A stretch of 64,000 nucleotides of DNA from Dipylidium caninum. Its lineage: Eukaryota; Platyhelminthes; Cestoda; Cyclophyllidea; Dipylidiidae. The number at the start of each line of letters is the position of its first letter. Positions within the stretch are counted from its first letter, which is position 1. The translations under genes and the position numbers were made by a program. The stretch is taken from positions 62,001-126,000 of the forward strand of contig QEYB01001251.1 of the NCBI GenBank assembly GCA_017562135.1. Direction: 5' to 3'. Of this stretch, positions 1 through 29,300 are shown piece after piece. A model generated the notes under the pieces. It was not told the origin of the DNA and did not search any database. It saw only the letters and a list, made by a program, of their open reading frames with translations.

Positions 1-60
1 ACTGCGAATCGAGGGTGATGGGGACGCGGGGAGGCCGGGGCGCGTCTGGCGGACAGCGCA

Positions 61-6487
<6,427 letters not shown>

Positions 6488-9232
6488 AGTGAGCGAAGGG
6501 TCGAAGACGATGCCATTCTATTTTATATATTGGCAGACAGGTATATTCTGACCTATTACTATCCTCTGTGTTGCAATGTGTGATTACTTAAAACAAATCC
6601 AAGGCTGTTGTGAAATTATTGCGCAAAAGGAAGAAATTGTTTCACATAAGAAGGCTTATTAACACATAACTTTGTATAGCTGCTTTCTATCTAATAAACA
6701 GATGACCGTGAATTATGGCTGAATAGGAGATTCTTACCTAACATTTTGGAAAGTAATGGTATCCATGACACCTTGCACATAAAAATTTATAATTTCGTTG
6801 ATTGGCTGAACAAGTTGTTTAATATTATTGGTCCCCGAAGTCTTGCTTCACTTTCCAAAACCAGGCCTTTTTAACTACACAACAAGGAGAAAGTGAGAGC
6901 GAATTGCACGAATGGTCCGAAGCAACGAAAAACCACTTTCACTGCCGAATTCAGATATAACCGGCACCAATCGCAACATTACGATGTATCAGTGATTTAC
7001 TACATTAATTTGTACGAGGAATTGGATATACTCTGCGGTAATATGGAAACAGATAGTCAAAGCATCAATCGTACCTCCGAAAATCAAAAGTATGTCACGC
7101 AAGTCAATCGATATCACAGAATGACGTAGCAGAGCTTCGATTTGGCAAAGGTAGGCCTTGAGGTTGCGACAAATAGTGAGGTGAGAGGAGCGTTTAAATT
7201 GTCTTCGATGCAGACTTGGACAGATAGAGTTGAAGTTATCTGATGTGCATTGCATCGGCTTTTTGGGTACATGCCCACTTTACTGTGAGAAACTCGAATA
7301 CTCGGCTACAAGTACCGCGATATGTTGAAAATGTGACAGTGGCAGCAGAAGAATTTGCCGACGAACTTCAAGAAAATCTCGCCATTGGTCGACGCGGATG
7401 GAAGACGAGAGCAGAGGAGGAGAAAGAAGACTTCGGCTACGAACATTAGCGTGTAAAAGGCCTATAAATGTCGCCTCCCCAACGCACCCTGGGCTCTTAA
7501 CCCTCGCGAGTGAAACAGCTTCTTCCTCATTCCCGCATCAGCGCAACCTGTCGAGTTTGCGACGGTGGTTGCCCGAGCAACCGTTCCACTGCCCGTCGCT
7601 CGGTCTGCAGTCCTCCTCCTCTCACACTCTCTTGAGGGGAGCAGTCAGGGGGAAGGAGATGTGGCCAGTGAACCTCTCCAACACGATTCGTGAAGGTAGC
7701 ACAATGGGTAACGTAAGTTTATAAAAATGTTCTTTTTACGCCAATTATAGACCCGTAAATCGGGTAGTTACGGTTTGCAAGGTGTCCCTAGTGAAATAGT
7801 GAGAGTTCTAGAGTGCAAAGTAGTTTGCGAACATCCTTGACGAGTTCATCAAAATCTTTTTAGCTTTAGCTATAACTCCACCACTCGCTTGTTCACTAGG
7901 ATCGCCACAATCTACTTAACTTTTTTTCAAACTCCAAACCTTATTCTTTTTCCCGTTGACAAAAATCAGAATTTTACGAGGATTTGTGAGGTCAACGGCT
8001 GAAAATCTACTACTCCACCTCCTCCTCCTTCCTCCATACTTCTACCTTGTAGACGAGAAAAATGTGGTTCACGTTTTTATGTGATAGAAGCCGAATCACC
8101 GTTGCAGCTGAAGATTTTCCTTGGAGCTCCCCAAGATCCTCCGACCAAACCAGAGGTCTTGTAGCTTTCGCTGCTGGAGCGTGTCATTCTGCCATTCGTC
8201 ACAATGCGTCACCAGAGAAAATGGCAAATCTTTTCAAAAAATGCACTGGAGACCTACCGTCGTTCTCAATAGCGTAGCGGGCAGTTCTTCTATGCAAATT
8301 GTAGCTAGCAACGGATTTATTAAGTCAAGAATCAAATTTTACTATATTCCATTCTCGGACTGCCTATTAGTGGGTGCAAGGATGACAAGGATTTAGCCGA
8401 TGAGAAGAAACGTATACCTAAGGAAGCAATAAGGACTCTGCTCTGTCCCCCAACGCATGCAACCAAAGCAGAGTGCTCAGGTCGACCAGAGAGGGGGTAG
8501 TTCTGGGATTCGCTTTATTAAACATCGAAAGTGACACCTGTCGGCGGCGTCACGTAGCTTGTGCAGACCCATGGGAGTAGTTTTGAACTAACGATGATCA
8601 CGACTGAAAATAAACCTCTTCAGCTTCACGAAAAATAGGTCAAAACATATGATTTAAACACAGTGTAGATCCCGAATTAAAAGCAACTGGATGCGGACAA
8701 TTTCAAAGTAAATTTGAAAGGACTTCATGTGTCTTAGTTAACAGTAGATTATAGTATTTGCACAAATACAAAGGAATAAAAAGACTGCACTTCGAACGGA
8801 CGCCATTGTGTCGAAAAATTTTGACTTGAACGTTAACGTATGGAAGTAGAAATTTTTATTGTAAAGTAAATTAACCTTATTCCCAAAAGGGCGAATTGCG
8901 GGAGACTTCCAACTGCTGAAAAAAAATATTTTAAAAACAAATTAATAACGCGGTGTATTGATCATCATGGCAAACATCATGACTATAATTCCATCAAAAC
9001 GGAACCGTTTTCGATAAGTAGTCACGTTGAGAAGTAGCCTGTTATCACTAACTCATCTCATACTCATAAGTCCTATTATATGCATGTATATGAATATGCG
9101 TTAATATTGAGACGCAAAAATCATTATAATATGAATTTAAACATGACTTTTTTTGTTTAGTTGTATCGTTTACATCGCCCCCAAATACTGCGGCGGTGAT
9201 CGCCTTTGGAATCGGTTGGCTCATCGGCGGGG
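6488..9232. other. spacer between the head-to-head phosphorylase genes
   Basis: 2.7 kb between the two start codons, so both promoters should lie here. A TATAAAATAG acceptor-like site sits upstream of the copy A ATG, and a T-rich stretch ending TTTAG sits near 9161 upstream of the copy B ATG. Both suggest untranslated first exons or trans-splice acceptors. The centre is AT-rich with no convincing ORF. Around 7380-7725 lies a GC-richer dispersed repeat, annotated separately. I see no clear TATA or CCAAT cluster. Confidence 0.6.
7380..7725. repeat. dispersed repeat, possibly a degenerate coding fragment (copy 1)
   Basis: Shares a peptide-like core with 24380-24720. Plus frame: RGAVR-x-KEMWP, then S-x-T-x-RE. 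Minus frame: SR-x-V-x-E, GHISF-x2-TAP. Several codons differ only at third positions in one frame or the other (for example GAG/GAA, CCA/CCC plus; ATC/ATT, ACT/ACG, GCT/GCG minus). That suggests past coding constraint, and the minus frame looks slightly better. No start codon, domain or intact ORF was recognised, and I do not know the family. Confidence 0.45.
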
Positions 9233-18363
<9,131 letters not shown>

Positions 18364-21300
18364 ACCCCCGACTGGCCTCTCTCCCCTCCTCTATCACAGC
18401 CGGCAGTGCCGAATGCGATGGCGATGTTCTTGTTAAGGCTGTTGCCCTGCCCTGCCCTGCCCTACCTTTCCTTGCCTCTCCTCCTCCTCCTCCTCCTCCT
18501 CTCCTTTCTATCATCGCCTTCTGTTACCTCTTCATCCCCCGATTTACTACACTCTCGCTTCTCGTCTGATTTCTTTCGCGATAACTTTTAACTGTTATCT
18601 TTCCTTATTTTATCGCGTTGCGCGCACGCAGTTGGTCTTGTCACCTTGGAGACTGCCCATTATTAGCCTCAAAGGTCTTCTCTTCTCCCAAATGGCATTA
18701 ATTTGAAGACGAGACGAGTGACAAGAAGCGGTCCTGCGGTAAAGTGTGAGTGAAAAACACCGACACGAAGAGGGTTTGACCGCGCCGAGAATGTCTTTCA
18801 GAAGGGCTGACAAAGCTGCCCCATGCGAGATATCCGAGGCGGGTGGAAGGCGCTTTGACTGGTGCCGTCCGGAGGTGGACACGCGGCGCGAGTTGGCCGG
18901 CGGATGTGCGACATTAAGGCGGGCGGGCGGGTGGACGAGCGCCCTCCGCGAGGAGGGCGGAGGGCTCTTTGGGCCGGGCGATCCTGGGATGTGCGCTTCC
19001 AATTGCCAGCGGTAATTGGGTGCACGGAGCCACCGTTGCACGAGTGAGTGGTCAGTGTGGATTCATCCGTGCGATGTGATTTCAGCATGTTTGGCCGCCA
19101 TCCAACGTTGGCCAGGCGCCGTGGCAACAAAAACCGGTTGATTTGCCTGCAAGCACGACGCCACGGCTCTCCCCAGTTTAACTAAGTGTTGAACCTGCTA
19201 GCTGCCATCGGGGTGAGGGCTTCGTTGACCTGGAGGGGACGTCGTCACCCGAGACAACGGAATTACGCAGTGGAGTCTCCTCAGCGTTGGAACACATTCC
19301 ACCGACTGGGCGGATGGAAATCACTGAAATTCTCGCAGCTTCCACAGTCGATGGGCATCGTGGAGCCCGTCAACCGATTGGAATTCCCCTCCGCCCTCGA
19401 AGCCTCGAAGGTGCACGAGTTAGGCATCGCGACAAGCTGGCACATTTGTCACTTTCTGAATGCCTCAACGCGTCCAGGCGCACTGTCGACCGCCGCGCCG
19501 ACGTGCGAGGCGGTGGTGCGGTCCAAGTGGGCAACGAAGAGCAAAAAGCCATTTCAAATGGGAACGACAACTGGACGATAAAGCGGAGCCACTTCGGGGC
19601 AAACACACGTGTTGAGATTGGGCGTTTTTGTCCGTCTGAGCGAAGTGCGGGGCCGATGGCGAAGGTCATCCACTCGCCCAGTCTTGGCCACTCCCTCCAC
19701 TGCCGCGGGGGGGGACGCCAGTGCTAAGAATGGGAGACTTCTAACTCGTTCGATGCAGTCTGGCGGGTGTCACACGAGAGAACTGCGTTTCGCTTCTGCT
19801 TGCCTGTCAGACCCATCAGAGTTGAGTCGCTACTGCGAATGCCTAAAGCAAAGCTGCATTATACAACGAGCGATGGGCGATTTTATTCGTGCAAGCGGTG
19901 CACGCCACCTCCACCGTCTCCGTGGCGACGGCGACGGCGGTGGCGATCATCGGCACAAACTCAGTGGAGTCGGTGGATGGAAGCCCGTTTAGGTGGCCGG
20001 GTTTTGATGTTTTTTCTTTAATCTTAGACCACGTCACATGCTCGTCTCCCTGCCTGATCCACCACTGCCTCATCAAGGGGCAGTCGAATTCCACGCTAGG
20101 CAGAGTTTATGCTCTCGGAGGTGGGTGTAAGGTTTTCACGGTGTCGTACCAACTCTCGCTTTCCATTAGCACCAACTGGCTGAGCAGCGGACGTGGACAG
20201 TTCTTCTTTACGCTTTCGCCGTCGTTTATGCCGGCGGCCCAACAAATGGACCTAACATTGCCAAAAAGAACTTTTTGCTCCCCCACCTCCTCAGCCTTCT
20301 CCCCCTTCCCAGGCTTCAGGGGGGAGAAGATGTTACTCAGTCTCCCTCTCTTATTATCAAATCATTCATAAGAGCTTTCGCCTAGGCAACCAACTGGGAG
20401 TTTGAGCCACTCAGGCGGCGTCCAGACTCGTAACCTGTTGAAAAATGATGACAAGTTTTTTTGTGAAAAATTTATTCTTCACTTTGTGTGGCATAACATC
20501 AAACACGGTTTTAGTGAGTTTGAGGATGTGTCGCCTTCGTGAGCACCTCTTTGACTGTCCCACGCCCTCATGGCAGCCTGGCGGCAGGCTTCGATCGACG
20601 GGGGTCGCGCGTGCTGCGCACCAATCGATTATCGATTTCCACTCGAAGTGAATGCATTTTCACAAAGTGGCTTTTTCCCGATTTGCGCACAGGTTAAATT
20701 TGTCAATTCTACGGCTATTTTGGCCATTTCACATCGGACCTTTGATTTTAGGGGATTTAAAATTAGAAAAGTTAAAATACCGCTTCTTTCATTTGTGGCT
20801 TTGGCTTTCTGTCATACCGACGAGCAAGAGAATTTTCTCATGATTTTCAGTGGTTGTCCGAGGTAAAAATCCACCACTTTTGAATGTTAACACGTATAGG
20901 GGAAAATAGAGAACCAGATTCGAGTCAATTTGGTGGTAGGACTAGTACCTTCTTGCAGTACGATTTTACAGTGGTAAAATTTGAAAATGAAGAGTATTTC
21001 ACAGTCGGCCACATAATCAACCGCCAAATCTGTCTGATCCATGGAGCTCACCACATGCACTTGTGATTGAAATTGAGCTGATTAGTTAGTTTCTTTCCAC
21101 AGAACTCTCTTATTGTAAACAACTTTGTCTTAAGGTTGCCACTTAACCTCAGAAATATCACATGACCGTGTCCAAATTTAAAACTGCACATAATTCATTA
21201 GAGAATACGAGGTGATTTTGGGAAACTTATTTCAATTTTTGGCCTCCGTTGTTCCCTTTTCCAGCTTTTCAATGATTTTATATTTCTTTCATTCCCTTTC

Positions 21301-23189
21301 GCCTAAACCATGCATCTGTGCGATTGCACTGTTTGTAGAGTGTGTAATAATGCCCTCCACTCTATTTACATACCCATAATTTTTCTAATGCAATAGAAGT
21401 TCAGACTCGCAAAATGCGTTATTGCTACTCTGTAACGCGAAATTCCTAAGGTATAGCATGCCGCCATGACGTTCGACGGCCTGTCACGTTTGCATTTTTC
21501 TTCCTTTCTGTAAGGCGATAAACAGGCTGTGGCCCGATTCTCCTTGTCTGCACTTTTACGCGCCTCCTCTCCTCTCCTCTCACCTACCCTTCCTCGCCCG
21601 AAAATGCGAATTTCGTGCCTTCGGCGTGGCGGCGCAGGGCAACTCGGGGGAAAATCGATATTACTGCCGTGTTTGGTGCATGACTCACCGAGGCCAGTGC
21701 AAATTGCAAATCAATAATCGATGAGCTGACTAAGGCGGTGAGGAGAGTTTAAGCGATGGAAGCCAAACAGGCATACTGCAAAGAAGTGCTTTCACTTCTG
21801 TTAGCTTCAACAATTAAATGAATTCATTCTGATAAGCGGAAAATTGCGTGAGGCCGAAGCGTAACGCCACGTGGCGAACGTTGATCTACCTGCGGTTGTC
21901 TGTCTGTCTCATGGCACAGGCCGCGTGGCTAACTTCGCTTAGTGTATTTAACGCAACCGGTATTTCACAACAGCACTTCCGTCTGTCACTCTCATAAACA
22001 TTTTCGGTGTCAATGACCCCCCGGTGTCCAGTCTTCGCACTCAGCCGGCCGGCGAGGCGGTACTTCAAAGGCAATAACCCCAACTCCCAGTATAATAATG
22101 AAAAAAAAAAAAACTACTAAATCACTTTGTTCGAGAACTGTTTGTCGAATATAAAACGTAGTATAAAACGTAGAAAATAAGTAAACTGGTTGAGACGGAG
22201 AGGGAAACTTTACCTTAACACCCACATTCTACATAATAGTGTCCAGATATTCAAAAAAGTGTAGAAAAAAATACTTGGAAGAAGACCCGAATAAACCGCA
22301 TCTGAAAAGCAGCTTTTGTTATGAATTAAAGCGTAGAGAAAAAAAAAGGTATTTAATTTACACGGCAGTATTGTCAAATGCTCATGCAACTTCATTCATT
22401 TGCCAGCCATATCTTCTGCTTATAATAAGAATTCTTACAAATTCGTGTAGGGTAAGAGAAGTAGAAGAAATTACGACCGAGTGACATGCAAAGCGGGAGA
22501 AAAACGCGGATAAACGACCGCGACAGTGACAGACGCAATGCCCTGTCCAGGCCTGCTCACGTGTCATTCCTGTCACCGCGGTTCTGTTTTTCCTCGGTGA
22601 ACATTGAAGCAACGAGTCGCCATCACGAATGACTTGTTGGGTCAGTTTGAAATTATAAATCCTGGCGTATCATCGAATAGGTTTTGCCTAACACTTCAGA
22701 TTAAAGAGCGGCGTCGCACTACCAAGTTGATTTACTTCGCTGGTGGGGAGGAGGGTAAATCAGACTGTCTAGTCTGAGGAATTCGCTGACAAGGACATAT
22801 TTTGCCCCACAAACGGCGGGAAACCCTGTTCCCATTCCCCGTTATTTCAATTTTAACATATTGCCGTTTTCTATTCTTTGGGGGTGAATCAGCCTTAAGG
22901 CAGAAAATGCGGATTTATGACTCCGCAAGGATTTTTCTGACTTCCGTGAAGGAATAGCAGTATTTTAAATACCAAATGAACCGTGTATTGCTTTGTTTAC
23001 GCACTGGTGTACAATCTACGGTGATTCTACTACCCCAAAAAATGGATATCATCCACGACTGCCAAATGACACACATGCTACACCGTAAGGACATACGGAC
23101 ATGGGTTATCGCTCTGAAAAAGTGAATATTTTGCGACTTGACCTGCAATCAATTAAACCTTGTAATTACGGTTAAAACAGGTTTTGGCA

Positions 23190-23330
23190 CTTTCAGCCCA
23201 CGGACTGCGCAGTCAACCAATAGGCTGCGAGGCCTCCGACCAATGGGCGTTGAGAAGTGGCTGCCTACGCGGGTGGGCGGTGGAGGCGCCCTCGTTCCCC
23301 CGCATCACGTGATCATTTCACTTCTGTGAA
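23190..23330. promoter_or_regulatory. promoter-like GC-rich patch
   Basis: In a background of AT-rich spacer this patch has two CCAAT motifs (23216 and 23241), a GGGTGGGCGG GC-box-like run and a palindromic ATCACGTGAT E-box. It is followed at 23336 by an ATG whose frame closes after seven codons. It may drive an unannotated non-coding or multi-exon transcript, or be a distal MED14 promoter. No downstream gene was recognised. Confidence 0.35.
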
Positions 23331-24379
23331 GTAAAATGGACGAAGGAATGTTGTGCTGATCAGTTTGTGTGTACGTGTGCGCGAAGGGCGTTGTCAGGAG
23401 TATTGACGATTAGAAGTGGGAAGTGCACTAGATTTCATGGGACTTCGTGATTGTTGCCATGTTCCTCGGGGCAGGAGTGTGGGTCAAATGGACAAACAGA
23501 AGGAATATTCGCCCTCTCAACAATTCTGCCACATGTTTGGGTCCACCCTCTGTCCTTTTAACCTACCGCCTCTGCTATGCGATGGCACCCTGCGCCCCGT
23601 CCTTTGACTTTTATAGCACAATCGGAGTGCACGAGATGAACTTGCAGGATTGTGCACCGCCTCATTCAAAGGGTACTTAATTATCCTCATATTGGGAGAA
23701 TTGGTGTCAGTGCTATCCGTACTTTGCCCTTGGGAAGGTATATACATCCTAAATGGAAGAAAAAATATTGAACGAGACGATTTAACCTCCGCTAGATGAG
23801 TTTGGACTGAGAGGAAATGTTGCCTTTGGTAGGCCCCCCTGAAGTTAACTGTGCTTTCTACGCTGTGGCCTGAAAGATTTGTGATTTCGGAGATTAGCGG
23901 AGCGTCAGACTGCGGGTGATAAGGACAGGAGTAGGTGGAAGGTTCAAAAACGAGGAGAGGATATGTTCAGTGGACGCAGAAAATTCAGCAAAGTAAAGCA
24001 GTAAGACGAAGTGACATGGCGCCTAGATGTTTACGATCGTAAAAATTCAGGTAACCATAGTGTATTTATGCTTCTTACTTCAAAACATCCACTTCCTGGT
24101 AGGAGCATTCCGAATGCAAAAAATTTACTCTTATTCCCCCTCCATCTGACCTGAAGTGAAGTTTTACCTCCTCGTCGCAAATTGTTTGCCGCGTGGTCGC
24201 CGAAGATCTCCGCAACGTGGCAGTTCCTCCTTGAGGGTTAAAAAAACCGTCATCTAGAGAGACCAACTCGCTCGACTTAAGACCTGATGTACAACGTCGG
24301 AGCAGTGCAAGCGGTGGAAGATCGGCCGTTTGGTCGAATATATGTTAACATTAAATACCACGCAGGTGAAATACGAGGA

Positions 24380-24720
24380 GGAGGAGGAGAGGACCTTGGG
24401 CAGAGAGCCTACGAAGGTCGCTCGCCTAGAGCTCTGGCAAATCCTTTCTTCAGACCTCCGTGCAACGAGCGCCACGTCAGATGCGAGCGCACGCCAACAC
24501 GTCCATGCGGAGGACCTGGGCTGCCTCCCCAACGCGCCAGTGAGCGCGTCGAGCACCTCCTTCCCCACTGCCGCGGCGCCGTCCGGCGGAAGGAAATGTG
24601 GCCCTCAGGCATCTCCCACACGCTTCGCGAAGCCCACAATCGCGGTTTGCGCTTTCTCAAGCGGGTGCGAGCGGGAGAGAGACGAAGTGAGATGCCTCGG
24701 GTGCGAATTCATCCTGCCAC
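24380..24720. repeat. dispersed repeat, possibly a degenerate coding fragment (copy 2)
   Basis: Second member of the repeat at 7380-7725, GC-rich against an AT-rich background. Plus-frame ORF 24287-24898 and a minus-frame ORF 24409-24660 overlap here; the conserved core is at about 24570-24640. It could be an unnamed transposon remnant or an unknown gene fragment. Confidence 0.45.
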
Positions 24721-26340
24721 CCCATTGTCAGTGTCATTTCACTGGGAAGTTAATATTATTTCGGCTAAGGTGAGCTCGATTTGCGGTCTTCGTCGCGCCT
24801 GGCACTCTTTTGGTATGTCAATGGGAGATGACATTTTTGCAGGAAAAGTCTGCGTCGGACGCACATTTGGGCGGCAGACTGAAATGGTGATCGAATAAGC
24901 CAAAAGGCGGATTATAGGAGGATCATTTCATAAAAGTAGCTTGTGGTAGGGAAAATAACAGCTATATCCCAGAATTCAAAGGAGAAGTGAACTCTTCAAG
25001 CACTTGTAATGCGATTTACTCTCCATTTTTGAGTGCCTCGAGACCTCATTTAACGATAAGGCCAGTGGATTTAGTCGCCTCTATTCATCAACTTACAAGT
25101 CTCAATCACTCATTGTTACACCTTTCCAAAAGGATTTTATTCTAAAGAAAGGAAAAGTAGACGACTACCACTTCATTGGAGTTAAACACGCAGGTCAGAA
25201 CAGAATGAGATGTGCAAAACTTTACAATTTCAAGTAAGAAAACTTTCAGTCGACTCAGTGTGGAAGTAGGTTCGCGAGAAATCCTAAATGGACCACTACC
25301 AAGTTACAACAAGTCCTGATAGTCCTAATGACTGCCGTTGAGTAAAGCAAAATGAACAAAGTTTGATAGCAGAATTTCCTTTTCCATATTGTTATTTTAG
25401 CACAAATGTGACCATAATTTGGAAGGGTATGCGAAGTGTACTTGTCCTATCGAATAATGCAACAACAATTACTTTTGCCATAAAAAGCAAAGCCTCCGGA
25501 GAATTAAAATTGGACTTGGCAATTTCTAACCGTCATATGTGTCCGAGTTCGTTGCACCCTACAAATCAAAGAAGTACATTCGAGTAGTTTCGGCAGAATC
25601 ACTTAAGTGGACTATAAGAAACTACTAAAGAGATATAATTTTTATTTTTTATGAAAATGTAATTCTCGTGTTATAAACCATGTGTTTTATCAGAGGCTAG
25701 AACACCGATGCGTTTCCCGTAAACTCCATTGCAAATCTCAAAATTCGTCTTCTCCAACGCTTCTGGACTCAAGGATTTAGGGCTAGGGCTCGAGGAGAAA
25801 AACTGCAACTTTCTTCATTGTGGTAGTATAACATAAAAAGCAGGTAGTACAGAATAGAACGAGCTCGTCTACCCAGAAAGCAGATCTCATAAAAAAAATT
25901 AAGAACGCTCTTTCGGGGCCCGGCTTCTTTACTTGAATGACCGTATCTCAAGGCACCACCGGGAAAGTGTATTTATCGAGAAATAGATAACACAGCAAGG
26001 GCAAATCTCGAAGGCACAATCGAAATCTCGTGTGCAAATGAGATGCGACTTATCACAGCTCAGTAACAATGGTGGATCCGAGACATGAACAAAGGGATCT
26101 CGAAAAATTCTCGATACCTGGCATTCCACACAACAAACAAAACCGTTGCCCGCATATTAGGAAAATTAAATTTATTAATTTTAAAACAACACGTTACAAG
26201 GAATGGATTTAACTTGCAGAGGTGACCACCAATAAATTTTTAACATCCAATACTTATAACTGTACAAAGTTGCTGCCGCGGAATTCAAATCGGTGGCCGA
26301 CTTGCGGGAGTGTGGGATCTACGTTTATAGGCGCCCCAAA

Positions 26341-29300
26341 ATGTCGGCTGGTGGCCTTGTGACGCCTCGCCCCAGACCGGTACACCTGTCCCTTCTGATA
26401 GAATTCATGTGTCAAAAAACTTACACAGATCTGATGCACCTGGTTGATCTGTAAGTTGATAAGTGTTGTTTATGTACTAAGCCTACCGAGCAAAACAGAT
26501 CTTGAAAAGAAAATCGAGTTGGCAAAATTTTTCAGTCGAACACGGAATCTTTTTATACGTCTTGACGCGCTTGCCAAATGGGCTAATACTTCTTCGAAAG
26601 TGGACAAATGCGAGGTATGAGTCTTGCGGTCTACAAATATTATTTCTAGAGAATCTCCAATTTCCTTGAAGAACAAAGTTTACTCCTTCTCGACACAGCC
26701 AATGTATTATCTTTTTTACACCAAAATCACCTTATTTCTGCTCGGTACTTGAATTTTTATAATATGAGCTTTTAGTTTGCCCCCTTTTGCTATGCTTCTC
26801 GCGATTGATATTTTTGTCAACAAAACATATACGCGGCTACCCAAAGCTATCAAGGTAGATTAAACACATTTTATATACAAGTTATCCATACGTTTAGGCT
26901 CGTTTTACTCCTCCAGAACCTATATCCAAAGAAGAGATTAAAATGGGTCTTCCGGATTTGAACAGGATCATTAAATATCGTCTCAGTGTGACACAATTTC
27001 CTAGACGATTTACCAATATTGTTATCGGTAAGCGTAGTGTAGACAAATTGTAATTGTATAGAAAACGGCAGAGTGATTTTTACCGTTCCGCACGAGTTTA
27101 AGGTTCATCTCACGTTGCTCTCTGAGGCGTTGGACTTTCCGTGGAGCATAATCAGTATCGAATTTCTCGTTTCTGATCCACAAAGAAGCCGTACGTCACA
27201 ATTTTTTAATAGTTTATTTACGAACATACCCTCATAGTTCTTGTTTTTTAGTCTGTGGGCCTCTTATTCATCCCCAGCAGACCCGGTTCCTGTTACAGCA
27301 TGCTCAATCTCGAATACTCGACCCCCGTTTTGATAAGCGTGCACCTCTCATACATCTTTATGATATGCTTCGTAAGTCTTTATTGTTGTTTATTGTAACC
27401 CTTTGCGTTCTTTCACCAAGAGAAATTTGATAAGTGTGGGAGTTCCACACAGATGACACCACAAAAGCATCGAGGGTTACTTGTGCACGATGCACATTGG
27501 AGCAAAAATGCTGGTACTTCATGTAATAACTGCTACAACTTATGAAACCAGCCTATTTTCAAGTTGTGACATGTTCAAAGGCTACAAACTCAAGTAGATG
27601 TCTTTATCATAGTGTTCTTTTATGATTTCAGACGCCTTTGCTATGTCCCTGCAGTTGGACGTGCTTTTCGAACAGGCCCAACGACTGCGATCTAGACGTC
27701 CAACAGACCCATTTTATATTGAGGATTATCGTCCAGGACAACTTCTTAAGGTTGTGTACTGGCGCGGGTTATCCAATTGCAATTACCAGGCAGTAATGGG
27801 TCCCGACGGTAAAATGCGGCCGACTATCTACTCCATTACAATCCACGTAGATCCACTAGATCCTCAACGACCCCTCTGTGTGACTCATCATCCGGAATTA
27901 AACACCATAGACGCACATAAAATTGGCTCCTTCGTTCAGGGTGGTTGCTTGTCGATTGAGAATCTTTTGACTCGCACGGTTATAGTTCGGGCAGAACGGA
28001 TGCTGATGGAGATCAAACATGATCTCTTGCCTCTTTCGCCTGGACCGATATCCATTGGTGACGTTCCTCTGTCTCTATCCGTCCCCATTCTCTGGCCATG
28101 TCATTCCCACGAATTCCTCCAACTCCGCGTTGACGCAGCACAGGGACAGATTCGAGCCTTGTTTCCTTCCTCTGACCCCGCCCGAAGCGCTCCTCTCCTT
28201 TGTGATCTTGAAAAGGCCTTCAATCGTCCCACGGCGAATCGAGTGACCCTAGACCGCACCTCTGCTATCGACTGCCGTGCGGGTAGCCGTGGGATGCGGA
28301 GCCTTGTCGGAGATGATACACGTTGGCAGGCACGACTAGTGGAGATATTTTCCCGCTTACGCTGTTTTCTTGGTCAGTGGAGGGTTCGATGGGCCAACAG
28401 AGGACGTATAGTCCGAGATTCTCTTCCCCTCTCGGTTCCTCCGCCTTCTTCTACAACCGCTAATCCGAGCTACATGGAAGTGTTGGAGAGAGCCAAGCAG
28501 GACCGCACTGCCATGGTTTTCATAAAACTTTTCCCCAATGATGAGTACTATCTGCTGTGTGAAGTGGTACCGACGGATGCATTGGCTGTACTGTATCAAT
28601 ACTATCTTTTAAAGTGCGTTTCGGTGCCTCTGACAGTGACGGATCTCCACGTAGCCCCCGGGGGGCGGTGGTTGACGTACAACCAGGAACAGGCCGTGCT
28701 TGAAAGTGCTGCAGTTGCGGCACCACCCGGAGTGGCCCTAAGAATAACTCACTTTATGCCATTAATTGGGGAGGATGGCACTAGTGAAATCGTCGATCAG
28801 GCGACTTACTCGTCTCTGATGCTGCAGCCCTCGGTAATGCGTGATTCCCCTCTGTGGGATTGTATGACTTCAGGCATTTGTTACAACCTAGTTCGAGGTT
28901 TTTATTTATAAGTGGGAGACTAATTGAACTTGGTCCAGTGATTTAAAGTTGCTCTCAACTTTAAGTTATGTTCCTGAGATTTGTCTTACTTTCCCGCATG
29001 TGCTATTTTACACCATGGTCGGTCCTTATCGTAGGATCATGTGACCTCTTGAAGTCAATACTCTAAACAAGCCTATTTTGAGCGGAATCTAGATACTGGA
29101 TACGCAAATCATGCTATTTGACTTTAGGTCACACTTTTCTGTGACGACCACACTGGCTATCATAACTCCAAAGACAAGCAAATTTGGTGGTTAAAACGCG
29201 TGAGAGGCGGCCGTAGGAGCGAGTATACCCCGGTAGTTTCGTCTTCCACGAAAGGTCCAAGCACCTCGTTCTCGTGAACATCCGATTTACCACTGGAGTG

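Larger units (their letters stand above)
18364..26340. other. 8-kb spacer between phosphorylase B and MED14
   Basis: The first part holds the 3' UTR of phosphorylase B, with a CCTGC/CCT tract at about 18440-18500. 18,780-20,100 is GC-rich with overlapping ORFs (for example 19186-19581 and 19287-19727) that show no recognisable domain. 20,400-26,300 is mostly AT-rich with no convincing exon. Two islands stand out: a promoter-like patch near 23.2 kb and the repeat at 24.4 kb. The last 30 bases before the MED14 ATG end in a TTTATAG acceptor. Confidence 0.55.

Noticed and set aside
19186..19992. Overlapping ORFs in the phosphorylase B-MED14 spacer
   Set aside because: No domain, no splice support, and three frames open at once in GC-rich sequence; not called as a gene.
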